Shown here in pieces: positions 34,174-46,423 of a DNA stretch of 64,000 bases. The DNA is from Maricaulis maris. Its GTDB lineage: Bacteria; Pseudomonadota; Alphaproteobacteria; Caulobacterales; Maricaulaceae. The position numbers and the translations under genes are program-made. Numbering within the stretch: position 1 is the first letter of the stretch; each line of letters begins with the position of its first letter. The stretch is taken from the NCBI RefSeq assembly GCF_003634045.1, contig NZ_RBIM01000003.1, positions 44,528 to 108,527 on the forward strand. Reading direction: 5' to 3'. Below the pieces are notes generated by a model, which was given only the letters and a program-made list of their open reading frames with translations, searched no databases and had not been told where the DNA came from.

Positions 34174-34230
34174 TTAGTTGATGATCCAGACCTCCCACGG
34201 GAGACTGCGACCATCAACTAACAAATTAGT
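34174..34230. promoter_or_regulatory. Candidate BlaI operators upstream of the blaI-like gene
   Basis: A perfect 10-bp inverted repeat, ttagttgatg (34174-34183) and catcaactaa (34212-34221), has a 28-base spacer. The spacer itself contains ctccc-ac-gggag (34192-34203). An adjoining actaa-caaa-ttagt dyad lies at 34217-34230. Repeated TTAGT/ACTAA half-sites just before an autoregulatory repressor gene are what a BlaI-type operator would look like; binding is inferred. Confidence 0.55.
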
Positions 34231-34245
34231 AAGTCAGCGCAAAAC

Positions 34246-34288
34246 CTGACGCCGCGCGATCACCAGGCAGCAACCAGGCGGGCGTCAG
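34246..34288 (-). terminator. Possible terminator of the ssb-34305 transcript
   Basis: The arms ctgacgcc and ggcgtcag pair across a 27-base loop. On the minus strand they are followed by GUUUU. This suits the end of the leftward transcript whose last stop is at 34305, though the loop is long. Confidence 0.4.
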
Positions 34289-34304
34289 ACCGTTGCAGAT
34301 TACG

Positions 34305-35051
34305 CTATTCCGACGCCGTTTCCGCCGCGACGGCATTGCGCATCATGTCGAGATTATTCTGCAGGTTTGAAGAGATTCGGTCACGGACGGATGGCCAGCG
34401 ATTTTCGACGATCAGCCATTCATTGCCGGACAGGGTCTGGCCATTGACGGCGGCGAAATAGGCGTTGGTTCCAAACGAGCAGGCCCACCAGGGCGACGCT
34501 TCGCCGGAAAAGGCCGAACCGGACTCGATAATCCCTTCGATCGCGGCGATCGTCAGCTCCGGTCGCGATGCGATCACTTCCAGCACCGTGACACCCGCAT
34601 AGGCCGAAGCCTCGTTGATAACGTCCACAGCCGAGGAATCCAGGCACCGCGCCGCGTCATACATGGTCCGCGAACGTCCCAGGAAATAGGCCTGGACCGC
34701 AAAGGCGGGATCGGATTCCGCCGTCAACCGCGCCAGCTCGAACAGGAAGAAGGGCGGGTTCTCATTGCGGGCGCCCCACAGGTTCTGGGCCGTCGTGATG
34801 GTCTGTTCAGACGATTGTTCCTGGATCTGGTTGAGAATCCCCAGCACATCGCCCCAAGCCATCTGGCCAACAACGAAATGGGCCTCGCCCTCCTCTTCGC
34901 CGAGCGGTACGACGACGATCTCGGGCGACCGCGCATTGGGATCCGCGGCTGCGTCCGCCGCCGGATCCTGCGCCATGGCGCCACCGGCCGCACAGGCTGC
35001 GGCCAGCACGCCAGCGCTGATCAGCGCCCGCAGGCTAGAACGGGATTTCAT
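34305..35051 (-). CDS. Hypothetical exported protein downstream of ssb
   Basis: This 248-residue protein has an N-terminal signal. It is either a Sec signal ending at AMAQD or, less likely, a lipoprotein signal with LAAAC. The mature part is alpha-helical with a [20 protein letters not shown] region and two cysteines (ARCLDSS, WACSFG). The family is not recognised. The ATG at 35051 lies inside the end of ssb, giving a 17-base overlap, so it is translationally coupled to ssb despite being an envelope protein. The frame is open further upstream within ssb. Confidence 0.6.
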   Translation of the reverse strand: MKSRSSLRALISAGVLAAACAAGGAMAQDPAADAAADPNARSPEIVVVPLGEEEGEAHFVVGQMAWGDVLGILNQIQEQSSEQTITTAQNLWGARNENPPFFLFELARLTAESDPAFAVQAYFLGRSRTMYDAARCLDSSAVDVINEASAYAGVTVLEVIASRPELTIAAIEGIIESGSAFSGEASPWWACSFGTNAYFAAVNGQTLSGNEWLIVENRWPSVRDRISSNLQNNLDMMRNAVAAETASE

Positions 35052-35535
35052 CGTCGAGATCAGCATTGCGGAAATCTTCCTTCGGTCCATCCATCGAGCG
35101 CTGGCCGCCACCGGAGCCGCCGCCCTGGTCAAACTCGCCGCCGCTACTGCCGCCGCCATAACCGCCGCCGGAACCGCCCTCATTGCGGCCGTCCAGCATG
35201 GTCAGCTCGCCGCGGAAACGCTGCAGCACGACCTCGGTGGAGTATTTTTCCTGGCCGTTCTGGTCGGTCCATTTGCGGGTCTGCAGCTGGCCCTCGACAT
35301 AAACCTTCGAGCCCTTCTTGAGATAGTTCTCGGCGACCTTGGCGAGATTGTCGTTGAAGATCACGACACGGTGCCACTCGGTCTTCTCGCGGCGTTCGCC
35401 CGAGGACTTGTCGCGCCAGCTCTCCGAGGTGGCGAGGGACAGATTGACGACCGGATCGCCATTATTCATGCGGCGGATCTCCGGATCACGTCCCAGATTG
35501 CCGACCAGAATTACCTTGTTGACGCTTCCCGCCAT
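35035..35535 (-). CDS. ssb: Single-stranded DNA-binding protein
   Basis: The 166-residue protein has the OB-fold SSB domain ([19 protein letters not shown] through about residue 110) and a glycine-rich linker. It ends in the acidic partner-binding tip DLDDEIPF. It coats ssDNA in replication and repair. It is divergent from uvrA with a 342-base spacer. A GTTC-N7-GTTC box lies 50 bases upstream of its start, suggesting LexA control. Confidence 0.97.
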   Translation of the reverse strand: MAGSVNKVILVGNLGRDPEIRRMNNGDPVVNLSLATSESWRDKSSGERREKTEWHRVVIFNDNLAKVAENYLKKGSKVYVEGQLQTRKWTDQNGQEKYSTEVVLQRFRGELTMLDGRNEGGSGGGYGGGSSGGEFDQGGGSGGGQRSMDGPKEDFRNADLDDEIPF

Positions 35536-35584
35536 CGCCTGTTCTCCATCCTTGCTGCCAGCCTCGTACCGGGGGCAGCCCAGT

Positions 35585-35599
35585 GTTCACATTCTGTTC
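35585..35599. promoter_or_regulatory. LexA (SOS) box candidate near ssb
   Basis: The sequence GTTC-acattct-GTTC matches exactly the alphaproteobacterial LexA direct-repeat motif GTTC-N7-GTTC. It sits 50 bases from the ssb start codon, on the side of the divergent spacer nearest ssb. Confidence 0.7.
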
Positions 35600-35806
35600 C
35601 GCAGGTCAATCAGCGCCTGCGAGTCAGGCTGATTTGAGAGGAGGCGAGCGACAGAGTCCAGCCGAGCGCAACAGGACGATCACACCTCGCCACGAACTCG
35701 CCTCCTGCCACCGTCATGTCAGTTGTCCCGCTTGGCACGCTGGACCCGGCGGCATCCGCGTCCTATCTCCTATGGATCACATTGTGCGCTGGACAGATCG
35801 CACAAT

Positions 35807-35821
35807 GTTCCCCTAACGTTC
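35807..35821 (+). promoter_or_regulatory. LexA (SOS) box candidate upstream of uvrA
   Basis: The sequence GTTC-ccctaac-GTTC matches the alphaproteobacterial LexA motif exactly and lies 56 bases before the uvrA start codon. uvrA is a classic SOS gene, which supports the call. Confidence 0.8.
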
Positions 35822-35877
35822 CGATCCGGTTGCGAATCTCAACCGACTGGCGCGACCGAACGGAGACTGGCAGACGC

Positions 35878-38751
<2,874 letters not shown>

Positions 38752-38758
38752 CACCGGA

Positions 38759-39235
38759 ATGCCGCAGCCGCCCATCCTCTTGACGGCCGCGTTGCAGGGG
38801 CCGCTTCTCGCGCAACCAGCGACGCCTGATTTCATCGCGGAGCCGGATTTCCAACCGCACGAGCACGGTCTTGGCGCGAGAAACTTACTCAACGCCGCCT
38901 ATGCGCAGGGTCAAGGTGAGACCGCGGCGTTTGGCGAGTGGTGGGCGGCGCTGCGGACGGACGGCGAATTTGATCAACGCCTGTGCTTGTGTCTGATCGA
39001 TCAACGCAGCGACGAGCTGGTTGGCTTCGCGCACTGCTGGACCACCGGTTTTCTCAAGGATTTTGCGATCCTGCCGGGCCGTCAGGGCCAAGGGCTGGGG
39101 CGTTTCCTGTTCGCCCGGACATGCGTCCGTCTTGCCGGGCTTGGCGTGCGAAGCATCTCCCTCAAGGTGATCGCCAGCAACACGCCTGCCATCGCCTTTT
39201 ATCGCGCACGGGGGCTGAAGCCGGCCGCAGTTTGA
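38759..39235 (+). CDS. GNAT-family N-acetyltransferase
   Basis: The 158-residue protein has the GNAT acetyl-CoA motif A (DFAILPGRQGQGLGRFLFAR) and motif B (LKVIASNTPAIAFYRARGLK). The substrate is unknown. It begins seven bases after the uvrA stop, so it is probably read through from uvrA; a role in the DNA-damage response is only suggested by position. The N-terminal 25 residues are atypical, and a later start cannot be excluded. Confidence 0.82.
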   Translation: MPQPPILLTAALQGPLLAQPATPDFIAEPDFQPHEHGLGARNLLNAAYAQGQGETAAFGEWWAALRTDGEFDQRLCLCLIDQRSDELVGFAHCWTTGFLKDFAILPGRQGQGLGRFLFARTCVRLAGLGVRSISLKVIASNTPAIAFYRARGLKPAAV

Positions 39236-39256
39236 ACGGCGGATCCGGTAGACGGA

Positions 39257-40207
39257 TCAGCCTTGGGCGGGATTGTCGGTCGCCGCGTCGGTCGGCGCCT
39301 CAACGCCATAATCCGCCGCCTTGCCCTTGAACGCCCAATAGAGCGTGCCGGCGAGCAGGACGACCGTCGTCACCGCGCTGGCTTCCGGGCCGAACACGCC
39401 GCCGGTCAGCCACCAAGCGGCGTCGGGGGCGTCGGCGAGATCGATCAGGATCGGGTTGACCGGGCTGTCATGGCCGCTGACCGGCAGACCGAAACCAGAC
39501 GCCAGCAACCAGTTCCAGGCGGCATGCCAACCGCACACGCCCCACAGCGAACCTTCCTTGATGGCGTAGAAGGACAGCATCACCCCGACCAGGAGGATGT
39601 TGGCGAGGCCGAATATCAGCTCGGCCGACATCTCGATATTGGCACCGTGCAGAAGCGAGAAAATCGCCGAATTGACCACCACGCCCCAAACAATGCCGTG
39701 ACGCGAGGTGATGAGGCCCATCAGCCACCCGCGCATGAAAATCTCTTCGGTCGAGCCCTGGACAATAAAGCCGAGCAGGACCCAGGCCGCCGGGATAAGG
39801 ACCGCCAGCGCGACCGAGCCACTGGCTTCGATCTGATAGCCACCCAACAGCCAGATGCCGCCAACGACGATGGTCAGAAAAGCCAGTCCAAGACCGTATC
39901 CGCGCACAAATCGCCCGAGGAACTGCCCGTTGAGGCCGATCGCGGCGAGCGGTCGGCGCTCGAAAAAAACGACCCAGAGGAAGATCAGCACGGCGCCCGG
40001 CGCGAACGTGCCGATGAGCATGTATGTCATGCCCTGCCAAGTCTCGTCCGACGAGCCGTCCGCCGAGATGAATCCGAGAAAAACCCCGGCCACCGCTCCG
40101 ATGATCGCGCCCAGGATGATCAAGACAACGACCATCGGAATGGCGGCCGCCGTCCAGGTCCGGCGCGCCTGCGGCCCGCGTTTCGAATAGATTTCCCGTC
40201 CCGCCAT
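39257..40207 (-). CDS. CPBP-family intramembrane metalloprotease
   Basis: The 316-residue protein has about eight TM helices and the CPBP/Abi signature. GSTEEIFMRGW carries the Glu-Glu-x3-Arg motif, SAIFSLLHGAN has the second-motif histidine, and GVCGWHAAWNW has the third. Related enzymes process prenylated or secreted peptides, or protect against self-made bacteriocins; no partner is evident here. The ATG at 40207 is chosen over one nine codons upstream because the shorter N-terminus is more usual. Confidence 0.85.
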   Translation of the reverse strand: MAGREIYSKRGPQARRTWTAAAIPMVVVLIILGAIIGAVAGVFLGFISADGSSDETWQGMTYMLIGTFAPGAVLIFLWVVFFERRPLAAIGLNGQFLGRFVRGYGLGLAFLTIVVGGIWLLGGYQIEASGSVALAVLIPAAWVLLGFIVQGSTEEIFMRGWLMGLITSRHGIVWGVVVNSAIFSLLHGANIEMSAELIFGLANILLVGVMLSFYAIKEGSLWGVCGWHAAWNWLLASGFGLPVSGHDSPVNPILIDLADAPDAAWWLTGGVFGPEASAVTTVVLLAGTLYWAFKGKAADYGVEAPTDAATDNPAQG

Positions 40208-40294
40208 GACCTGTCCCCTGCAGCCCGAAGCCAAGATGTCCCGGGGGACGTTAGGCGGAAGCCCGCATGGCGTGCAAGTCAGTTTGCCGGACGC

Positions 40295-41350
40295 TCACCC
40301 CTCGCTGGGCGAGGCGCCCATCGGGTGATCGGCCGCCAGGGTCGGTGCATCCGATGCCTCGCCTTCCCCGCCGCTGCGAACGCGCACGGCATTATAGGCG
40401 CCGATCGAATGCCAGACGGCTTCGAGCATGACCTGGAAAGCGTAGAGCAAGAAAAAGCCGACAATCAGGGCGAGCAGCGTACCCGGCTGGCTGAGGCTGG
40501 ACTGGATGCTGGCCAGCAGCGCGTCGACATCCACCTGGCTGCCCTGTTCGGCAATTTCCGCCATATCGATCAGCATCGGGAAAAGCGCCGCCAGCAGGGC
40601 CAGCTGGACGACAAACCCGAGCGTGCCACCGATCACCATCATGACCGCATAAGCCACGACATAACTGATCAGCATTTGCCAAAAGACGCCCTTGCTGGCG
40701 TCCCAGCTTTCAAAGAAGCGCAGGCGACCATCGAGTACAGTCAGGGCGGGTGCCGACGCCAGGCGGACTGCAAAGACCAGCAGGGCGACCAGGACGGCGA
40801 GAAAGGCGACAAAGGCCAGCAGGCCACCGCCAATGCCGATCGCACCCGCATCACCCCCACCATGGGCCATCATCACAGCACCAAAGCCGAAAATCCCGAT
40901 CAGCATCGCAACGCCGAAATAGGCAACCGCCGCGACCACAAGATAGAGCAGGTTGACCCCGATCAGCCGGATCTCGTCACCGCCAAAGCGGATCGGTACG
41001 ACCGGCTTGACCTCGCCCTTGGTGAGAAAGCGCAGCCACGCCCCCTGGAACATCACCACAAACAGCAGGGAGAGCGGTATGATCAGGATGCCATAAGTCA
41101 GGAATGGCATGACGATATCAAACACCTGCCGCAAGGCGTCGGCATCGCTGAGACCACCATTGGCGTCGGCCTCGATCAGCTCGAACAGATTGATATAGGC
41201 CGGTCCCATCATCATCACCGACAGGGCGACGAGGACCAGGGCACACAGTGCCTGGAAGGCGAACAGCCAGAGCGCACCGCCCGGTTTCTCGCCGAAGCGA
41301 ATGAAAAACCAGAAGATAGCCTTGCCGATGTCGAAGCTTTGCGTGGCCAT
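40295..41350 (-). CDS. Hypothetical polytopic membrane protein (paralogue of the next gene)
   Basis: This 351-residue protein has six or seven TM segments. A cytosolic-looking loop holds RFGGDEIRLIGVNLL, and a later RLASAPALTVLDGRLRFFES ends before WDASKGVFWQML. The same pair of motifs recurs in the neighbour at 41438-42328, marking the two as paralogues. The function is unknown. The ATG at 41350 was chosen over one eight codons upstream, as GGGGCA lies at proper spacing. The C-terminus is acidic and disordered. Confidence 0.6.
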   Translation of the reverse strand: MATQSFDIGKAIFWFFIRFGEKPGGALWLFAFQALCALVLVALSVMMMGPAYINLFELIEADANGGLSDADALRQVFDIVMPFLTYGILIIPLSLLFVVMFQGAWLRFLTKGEVKPVVPIRFGGDEIRLIGVNLLYLVVAAVAYFGVAMLIGIFGFGAVMMAHGGGDAGAIGIGGGLLAFVAFLAVLVALLVFAVRLASAPALTVLDGRLRFFESWDASKGVFWQMLISYVVAYAVMMVIGGTLGFVVQLALLAALFPMLIDMAEIAEQGSQVDVDALLASIQSSLSQPGTLLALIVGFFLLYAFQVMLEAVWHSIGAYNAVRVRSGGEGEASDAPTLAADHPMGASPSEG

Positions 41351-41437
41351 GATTTGCCCCTGCCCTTGCGTCACGATGATGCCATCATGCGCGCCTGACG
41401 AAAAATCGCCAGCGGGAACCGGTCGGCAATTGTCCCG

Positions 41438-42328
41438 CTAGGTGGCTTCTGCCGTTCGCACGGCATGAAAATGGGCGTAGAGGCCGGCGATAACCGGCAG
41501 GTTGACGATGGCGAAGAAGCCGGTCACCCGCATGTATTCCTGCATCATCACGAAGCCGCCCGAGGTCTCCACGCTGGCCCCCACGGTCACCGGCGCTGCG
41601 AGGAAGCGGTCGCCGAGCATCGCGCTGAGCCCTTCGTAAAGTCCGATTTCAAGGGCAAGCAGTGGCAGGATGCCGACCGCCATCGCCCCCATGATGCGCC
41701 AGGCCTGCCCCTCGCTGAGCGTCCAGACCGACAAAACCCGCACCGCACGCTGGGCAATGCTGGCCGGGAATGAAACCGACAGGCGGGCAATCAGCCAAGC
41801 GACCAGCAGGAAGGCGACGGCATTGACGACCCAGGCCGCGATCCAGTCCGCCAGGGTCATGTAACTCATGGCGGTCGGGAGGTCGAAACCGGCCTCTTCG
41901 GGATTGATCCCGGCCCGGTCGACCGCGCCGCCGGCAATCGTGCTGAACACCACGAAGGCGAACATCGCCGCCAGCAGCGCCACGATCAGGACCAAGGCGG
42001 CATTGAGCAGGGTGACAATGAAAAGCCGCCACTCATCGCCGGACAGCTGCAGTCCCCAGCGCCCGGCATATTCATCGTGCATGGCAAGACGGAAAGCCAT
42101 GGCCGAGAAGGCCAGGCTGCCAACGGTCATGGCGATCAGGGCCGTGGCATCAAGGGTCAGCCAGAAACCGTCCAGCGGTACCGCCTGCCCCTTGTGCGCC
42201 AACCAGAGCCGGACCGCATAGGCCAGCGTGAAGGGCAGGCCGGCGAGCGCGAAGCGCTGCCAATGCGTGGCCAGCAGGCTGTAGGCGACGACAACACTGC
42301 GCAGGACGGGAATGGGCTGGCTCGACAT
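41438..42328 (-). CDS. Hypothetical polytopic membrane protein (paralogue of previous)
   Basis: The 296-residue protein has about six TM segments and the motifs LSGDEWRLFIVTLLN and RLSVSFPASI...VWTLSEGQAWR. These line up with GDEIRL and WDASKGVFW of the protein encoded at 40295-41350. It lacks the neighbour's acidic tail. The start at 42328 (MSSQPIPVLRSVVVAY) fits a TM protein; the frame is open 53 codons upstream without hydrophobic character. It lies 87 bases upstream of its paralogue on the same strand. Confidence 0.6.
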   Translation of the reverse strand: MSSQPIPVLRSVVVAYSLLATHWQRFALAGLPFTLAYAVRLWLAHKGQAVPLDGFWLTLDATALIAMTVGSLAFSAMAFRLAMHDEYAGRWGLQLSGDEWRLFIVTLLNAALVLIVALLAAMFAFVVFSTIAGGAVDRAGINPEEAGFDLPTAMSYMTLADWIAAWVVNAVAFLLVAWLIARLSVSFPASIAQRAVRVLSVWTLSEGQAWRIMGAMAVGILPLLALEIGLYEGLSAMLGDRFLAAPVTVGASVETSGGFVMMQEYMRVTGFFAIVNLPVIAGLYAHFHAVRTAEAT

Positions 42329-42399
42329 GACGGCTCCGATCACTTCGCCGCCAGAGATACCGCCCTGCCCGCAAGGATCAAGCGCGACGCGCGGTCGCG

Positions 42400-43572
42400 T
42401 CAGTCGGCGAAGCGGAAACTGAAATGGATCATTCGGCCGGTTTCGCTGACCGGTACGCTGTCCTGTGTTGCCGGTTCGAAGCGCCAATCGGAGAGTGCGC
42501 CAAGCGCTGCTTCATCAAAGATACCCGGTGGCAGCGCGTCGACGATCGCGCCGTCTCTGACCCGTCCGGTCTCATCAATATTGAAGCTCACGATGACGAC
42601 GCCCTCATAGCCATCGCGTGCGGCCCGGGCCGGATAGGGCGGAGGATTCCGCTCGATCGGTGCTGCCGGAACATATCCCTCGGGAACTTCCTCGTCGATC
42701 TCATCGGCCGCCAGGTACCACCGCACATGGACAGGATCGTCTGCAAGTCGGGCCGCCAGCAATTCCGCTTCCCGGTCATCATGCTGCTCGCCACGCCGAT
42801 CCAGTCGGCCGAGTTGCTCCCTCGAGTAAACAGCCAGAGCTGACAGTCGGTTGGTGACAATCGGGTCAGCATCAATCCTGGCCGCAGCGTCGCGGCCGAC
42901 GTGGAAATGATAGGCCGCATCGCCAACGTCTTCGCGCATCAACTGCTCCAGACCTGCGAAATAGTGCGCGAGTGCAAAGACCAAGCCGGGCTCGACATCG
43001 ACATCAGCGGGAAGTTCGAGCAGCCGCCGAGCCAGCGCGCCGGCTGTCATGGTTCGCCCACGCGTGGCCGCCAGACGGGCGCGAAGGAAATAAGCATCCC
43101 GAGCGAAATTCGACACGGCTTCCAGATCCCCGTCCAGATCCTCGATCGCATCAATGGCCTCGCCGGAACATGCCCAGGCATCACTATTATCGTCCGCCAG
43201 CAGCGCGTTGGACGCCGCATTGTGCCAACGCCAGGCCCGTTCGGCGGCTGGCAGATTGTTCCGGTTCGACAATCGGCCGGACTGGCGCCAGGCGTCCCGC
43301 GCCTCCTCAAAGTGACCGGCAACATTGGCAAGATAGCCGTGATTTTCAGCGAGCACGGCGGTCAGGGAGGGATCGATCCGCTCGTCTTCCGCCGCCGCAT
43401 GGGCGGCACGCGCCGCGATCAGGGCGGCGTCAGCATCGGCGTCGGCCAAGGCCGCTTCATAGGCCAGATAGGCATCCGCGACCGCCTGCGGCAGCGGCTC
43501 GTCTTGCGCCCGGGCGGTGGCTGTTGTTGCGATGAGGAAGGCCAGTCCGGCGACCCAGTGTCTGTATGTCAT
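42400..43572 (-). CDS. Exported TonB-C-terminal-domain (energy transducer-like) protein
   Basis: The 390-residue protein has a Sec signal (ending ATARAQD, about residue 24) and a long alpha-helical region. The helical part (25-290) is rich in Ala and Asp and possibly TPR-like. A C-terminal TonB-like domain follows (PPYPARAARDGYEGVVIVSF, then GIFDEAALGALSDWRFEPA). It lacks the N-terminal TM anchor and proline stretch of classic TonB. A role as a periplasmic partner protein is therefore more likely than true energy transduction. It has exactly the same length as its neighbour at 43645-44817. Confidence 0.78.
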   Translation of the reverse strand: MTYRHWVAGLAFLIATTATARAQDEPLPQAVADAYLAYEAALADADADAALIAARAAHAAAEDERIDPSLTAVLAENHGYLANVAGHFEEARDAWRQSGRLSNRNNLPAAERAWRWHNAASNALLADDNSDAWACSGEAIDAIEDLDGDLEAVSNFARDAYFLRARLAATRGRTMTAGALARRLLELPADVDVEPGLVFALAHYFAGLEQLMREDVGDAAYHFHVGRDAAARIDADPIVTNRLSALAVYSREQLGRLDRRGEQHDDREAELLAARLADDPVHVRWYLAADEIDEEVPEGYVPAAPIERNPPPYPARAARDGYEGVVIVSFNIDETGRVRDGAIVDALPPGIFDEAALGALSDWRFEPATQDSVPVSETGRMIHFSFRFAD

Positions 43573-43644
43573 TCGATCTCCCCAACTTCCCTAGGTGACG
43601 GCACCCACGCTTCGTCCGTGTACGCGCCCGATTGCACACCCCAA

Positions 43645-44817
43645 CTAGCGGCCTGCCGGTACCGGCCTGGCCGGGGATATGGACTGCAGCAAGCGAAATG
43701 ACAGTTGGTAGGCTCCGACGGTATGCCCGGTAACGCCACCGACATAGGTGACGCGGAATAGACCCCGCATCGAGGCAGGCTCACCATCGCAGCCGGCATG
43801 AAACACGGTCTCGGAGAGCTGTCTCTCAACGGCCCGGCGCAGGTCGCTATCGCGTCCGCCTGATATCGCCATTTCGGGCCCAAATGACGCAAATTCGCCA
43901 TCAACGACCTCGAATTCGAACCGCGCGGCGGCGTGATGGCGACCGCGTTCGACGGACCGCGTCGGCACCTGTACCTCACGCCACGGTCCTACCGGCACGG
44001 GCTGGCTGGACAGGTGCGCGCACAGCGCATCCTGCATCTGCGAAGACCGTTCGGCGACGGCCTGCCCGACCGTCAGCCCGTCCGCCACCAGAATGTCGGC
44101 GAGACCGGGAAGGCCGCCCAACAAGGCTGTCTGTGCCCGCGCGCCCGCCATCGTGTCAGCGTCAATCAGCGCAAGGGCCTCATCCGTCAGATCGAGCGCC
44201 GTACCGCGGTCGTCCCGCAAGAACGCATCACGACGCAATATCAGTGTGAGATTGGCCAGTTGGACCGGATCAGACCCGGAAGACAGCAGCGCGTCGCGCT
44301 CGGCGGCAACACTCGTTCGGACGTCTTCGCCAAGCGGTTCCGTGAAAGAGTTCGGATAAGTCGCAGCAAAGAGCCGCACCTGATCGGGTTCCTCCAGGAG
44401 CGGCGGCTCGATCAAAGCGTCGATCATCGGCGCCATCATCGCACCGAAGCCGACTGCATCGCCCGCTTGTGCCGCCGATGAAATCCCCTGCAAGCGGACG
44501 TCTCGCACCAATGTCGTGTCACCGGATCGGATGGCGAGGTCCGCCGTTTGATCAACCAGCTCGACAAGGCCGGCACCGGAGCCGCGGGCCGGAGCCATCG
44601 CAAGCGCGTTGACCCCAAGGGTAAGCTGGATGTCCTCGCCGATACCGGCGGCACGAGCCTCCCGGAACGCGATTTCCGCCGCTTGGCTCGCGGCAGCAAA
44701 ATCCTGCTGCTCCACCGCCGCTTCATACGCGAAATAGGCGTCCGTCACCGTTGCCGGCAACACCACCTCATCGGCGAACAAAAAAGCCGCCAGACCCACA
44801 ATCCCTGCCTGAATCAC
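43645..44817 (-). CDS. Paralogue of the TonB-C-domain protein, diverged C-terminus
   Basis: This 390-residue protein matches the gene at 42400-43572 in length and layout. It has a short signal, then [20 protein letters not shown] (compare AVADAYLAYEAALADADADA) and an Ala/Asp-rich helical region. Its C-terminal part ([14 protein letters not shown] through FRVTYVGG) may be a diverged TonB-like domain without the canonical YP...W.F motif. The start is a GTG at 44815-44817 with GGGGAG seven bases upstream. The frame continues open across trmFO on the other strand, but that part is not a gene. Confidence 0.65.
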   Translation of the reverse strand: MIQAGIVGLAAFLFADEVVLPATVTDAYFAYEAAVEQQDFAAASQAAEIAFREARAAGIGEDIQLTLGVNALAMAPARGSGAGLVELVDQTADLAIRSGDTTLVRDVRLQGISSAAQAGDAVGFGAMMAPMIDALIEPPLLEEPDQVRLFAATYPNSFTEPLGEDVRTSVAAERDALLSSGSDPVQLANLTLILRRDAFLRDDRGTALDLTDEALALIDADTMAGARAQTALLGGLPGLADILVADGLTVGQAVAERSSQMQDALCAHLSSQPVPVGPWREVQVPTRSVERGRHHAAARFEFEVVDGEFASFGPEMAISGGRDSDLRRAVERQLSETVFHAGCDGEPASMRGLFRVTYVGGVTGHTVGAYQLSFRLLQSISPARPVPAGR

Positions 44818-44919
44818 ACGCAATCTCCCCTTGTGGTTATTTTTGCGGCGCGGCCAGATCACCGTCAAGCCTGCCCGTCGCCGCTTGACTCCCCCACGCG
44901 CGGGCTCGATATGCCGCGC

Positions 44920-46311
44920 ATGACAGATCAAGCGATGAAACCCGTTCACGTCATCGGCGGCGGCATGGCCGGCTCCGAGGCGACCTGGCAGCTCGTTTCC
45001 AAGGGCGTGCCCGTCATCCTGCACGAGATGCGCGGCGTGAAGGGCACCGATGCCCACCATACCGACGGGCTGGCCGAACTGGTCTGCTCCAACTCCTTCC
45101 GCTCGGATGATCACCGCACCAATGCCGTCGGCCTGTTGCACGAGGAGATGCGCCGCCTCGACTCGATCATCCTGCGCCAGGGCGATGCCGCCCGCCTGCC
45201 GGCCGGCGGGGCGCTGGCGGTTGATCGCGATGTGTTCTCGCAAGCGGTGACGAAGGAGCTCTCCGAGCATCCGCTGGTCACCATCAATCGCGAGGAAATC
45301 CCGGCTTTGCCGCCGGAAGACTGGGACAGCGTCATCATCGCCACCGGCCCGCTGACCTCGGAAAGCCTGTCGGAAGCCATCCTGAAGGAGACCGGCGAAG
45401 GCGAGCTGGCCTTCTTTGATGCCATCGCCCCGGTCGTCTATCGCGACAGCGTCAATACCGACAAAGCCTGGTTCCAGTCGCGCTATGACAAGGGCGAGAC
45501 CGAGGCCGAACGCAAGGCCTATCTCAATTGCCCGATGGACAAGGACCAGTATGAGGCCTTCATCGACGCCCTGATCGCGGCCGAAAAGACCGAGTTCAAG
45601 GAATGGGAGGCCAACACCCCCTATTTTGACGGCTGCCTGCCCATCGAGGTGATGGCCGAGCGGGGTCGCGAGACGCTGCGTCACGGGCCGATGAAGCCGG
45701 TCGGCCTGACCAATCCGCACAATCCGACCGTGAAGCCCTGGGCCATTGTCCAGCTGCGCCAGGACAATGCACTGGGAACGCTGTTCAATCTCGTCGGCTT
45801 CCAGACCAAGATGAAATACGGCGCCCAGGGCGAGGTGCTGCGGATGATCCCGGGCCTGGAAGAGGCGCGCTTTGCCCGCCTCGGCGGCATTCACCGCAAC
45901 ACCTTCCTCAACTCACCCAAACTCCTCGACGCGCAATTGCGCCTGAAGAGCCAGCCGCGCCTGCGCTTTGCCGGCCAGCTGATCGGTGTCGAAGGTTATG
46001 TCGAGAGCGCAGCCATGGGCCTGCTGGCCGGGCGCTATGCGGCCGCCGAACGCCTCGGCACCGCCCTCACCCCACCGCCGGCGACGACCGCCCTCGGGGC
46101 GTTGATCGGCCATGTCACCGGCGGTCATCTGGACGGCGGCAAGGGCTCTTTCCAGCCGATGAATGTCAATTTCGGCCTCTTCCCGCCGATCGAGCAGCCG
46201 ACCGTCGATGCCGACGGCAACCGTATCAAGGGCAAGGCCAAGACGCCGGCCCGCAAGAATGCGCTGTCGACGCGGGCCTTGGCCGATCTGGCGGTCTGGC
46301 AAGCGGGCTGA
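44920..46311 (+). CDS. trmFO: Methylenetetrahydrofolate-tRNA-(uracil-5-)-methyltransferase TrmFO
   Basis: The 463-residue flavoprotein makes the ribothymidine at tRNA position 54 using methylene-THF and FAD. The FAD-binding motif [14 protein letters not shown] is at the N-terminus. Later conserved pieces include [46 protein letters not shown] and [15 protein letters not shown]. Starts at 44911, 44920 or 44935 are possible; [15 protein letters not shown] was chosen by likeness to the family. Part of its 3' end is repeated in decayed form at 48482-48565. Confidence 0.94.
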   Translation: MTDQAMKPVHVIGGGMAGSEATWQLVSKGVPVILHEMRGVKGTDAHHTDGLAELVCSNSFRSDDHRTNAVGLLHEEMRRLDSIILRQGDAARLPAGGALAVDRDVFSQAVTKELSEHPLVTINREEIPALPPEDWDSVIIATGPLTSESLSEAILKETGEGELAFFDAIAPVVYRDSVNTDKAWFQSRYDKGETEAERKAYLNCPMDKDQYEAFIDALIAAEKTEFKEWEANTPYFDGCLPIEVMAERGRETLRHGPMKPVGLTNPHNPTVKPWAIVQLRQDNALGTLFNLVGFQTKMKYGAQGEVLRMIPGLEEARFARLGGIHRNTFLNSPKLLDAQLRLKSQPRLRFAGQLIGVEGYVESAAMGLLAGRYAAAERLGTALTPPPATTALGALIGHVTGGHLDGGKGSFQPMNVNFGLFPPIEQPTVDADGNRIKGKAKTPARKNALSTRALADLAVWQAG

Positions 46312-46423
46312 CCAGCTGCAGCTCGCGGGCGAGAGCGGCACGTGGAAACCACGCGAACGCCGACTATTCTGGGTTGCGGGCTTGGCCTGGCCCCATAATA
46401 TGCTCCTCGGTCTGGAGAATCCC

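Noticed and set aside
39263..41398. A 711-codon plus-strand frame opposite the CPBP and membrane-protein genes
   Set aside because: It is polar, low-complexity and covers two genes plus the spacer between them, so it is a shadow.
44818..45894. Upstream extension of the 43645 gene across trmFO on the opposite strand
   Set aside because: The extension is antisense to the trmFO coding region. A GTG start with GGGGAG at 44815-44817 gives a product matching its paralogue in length.
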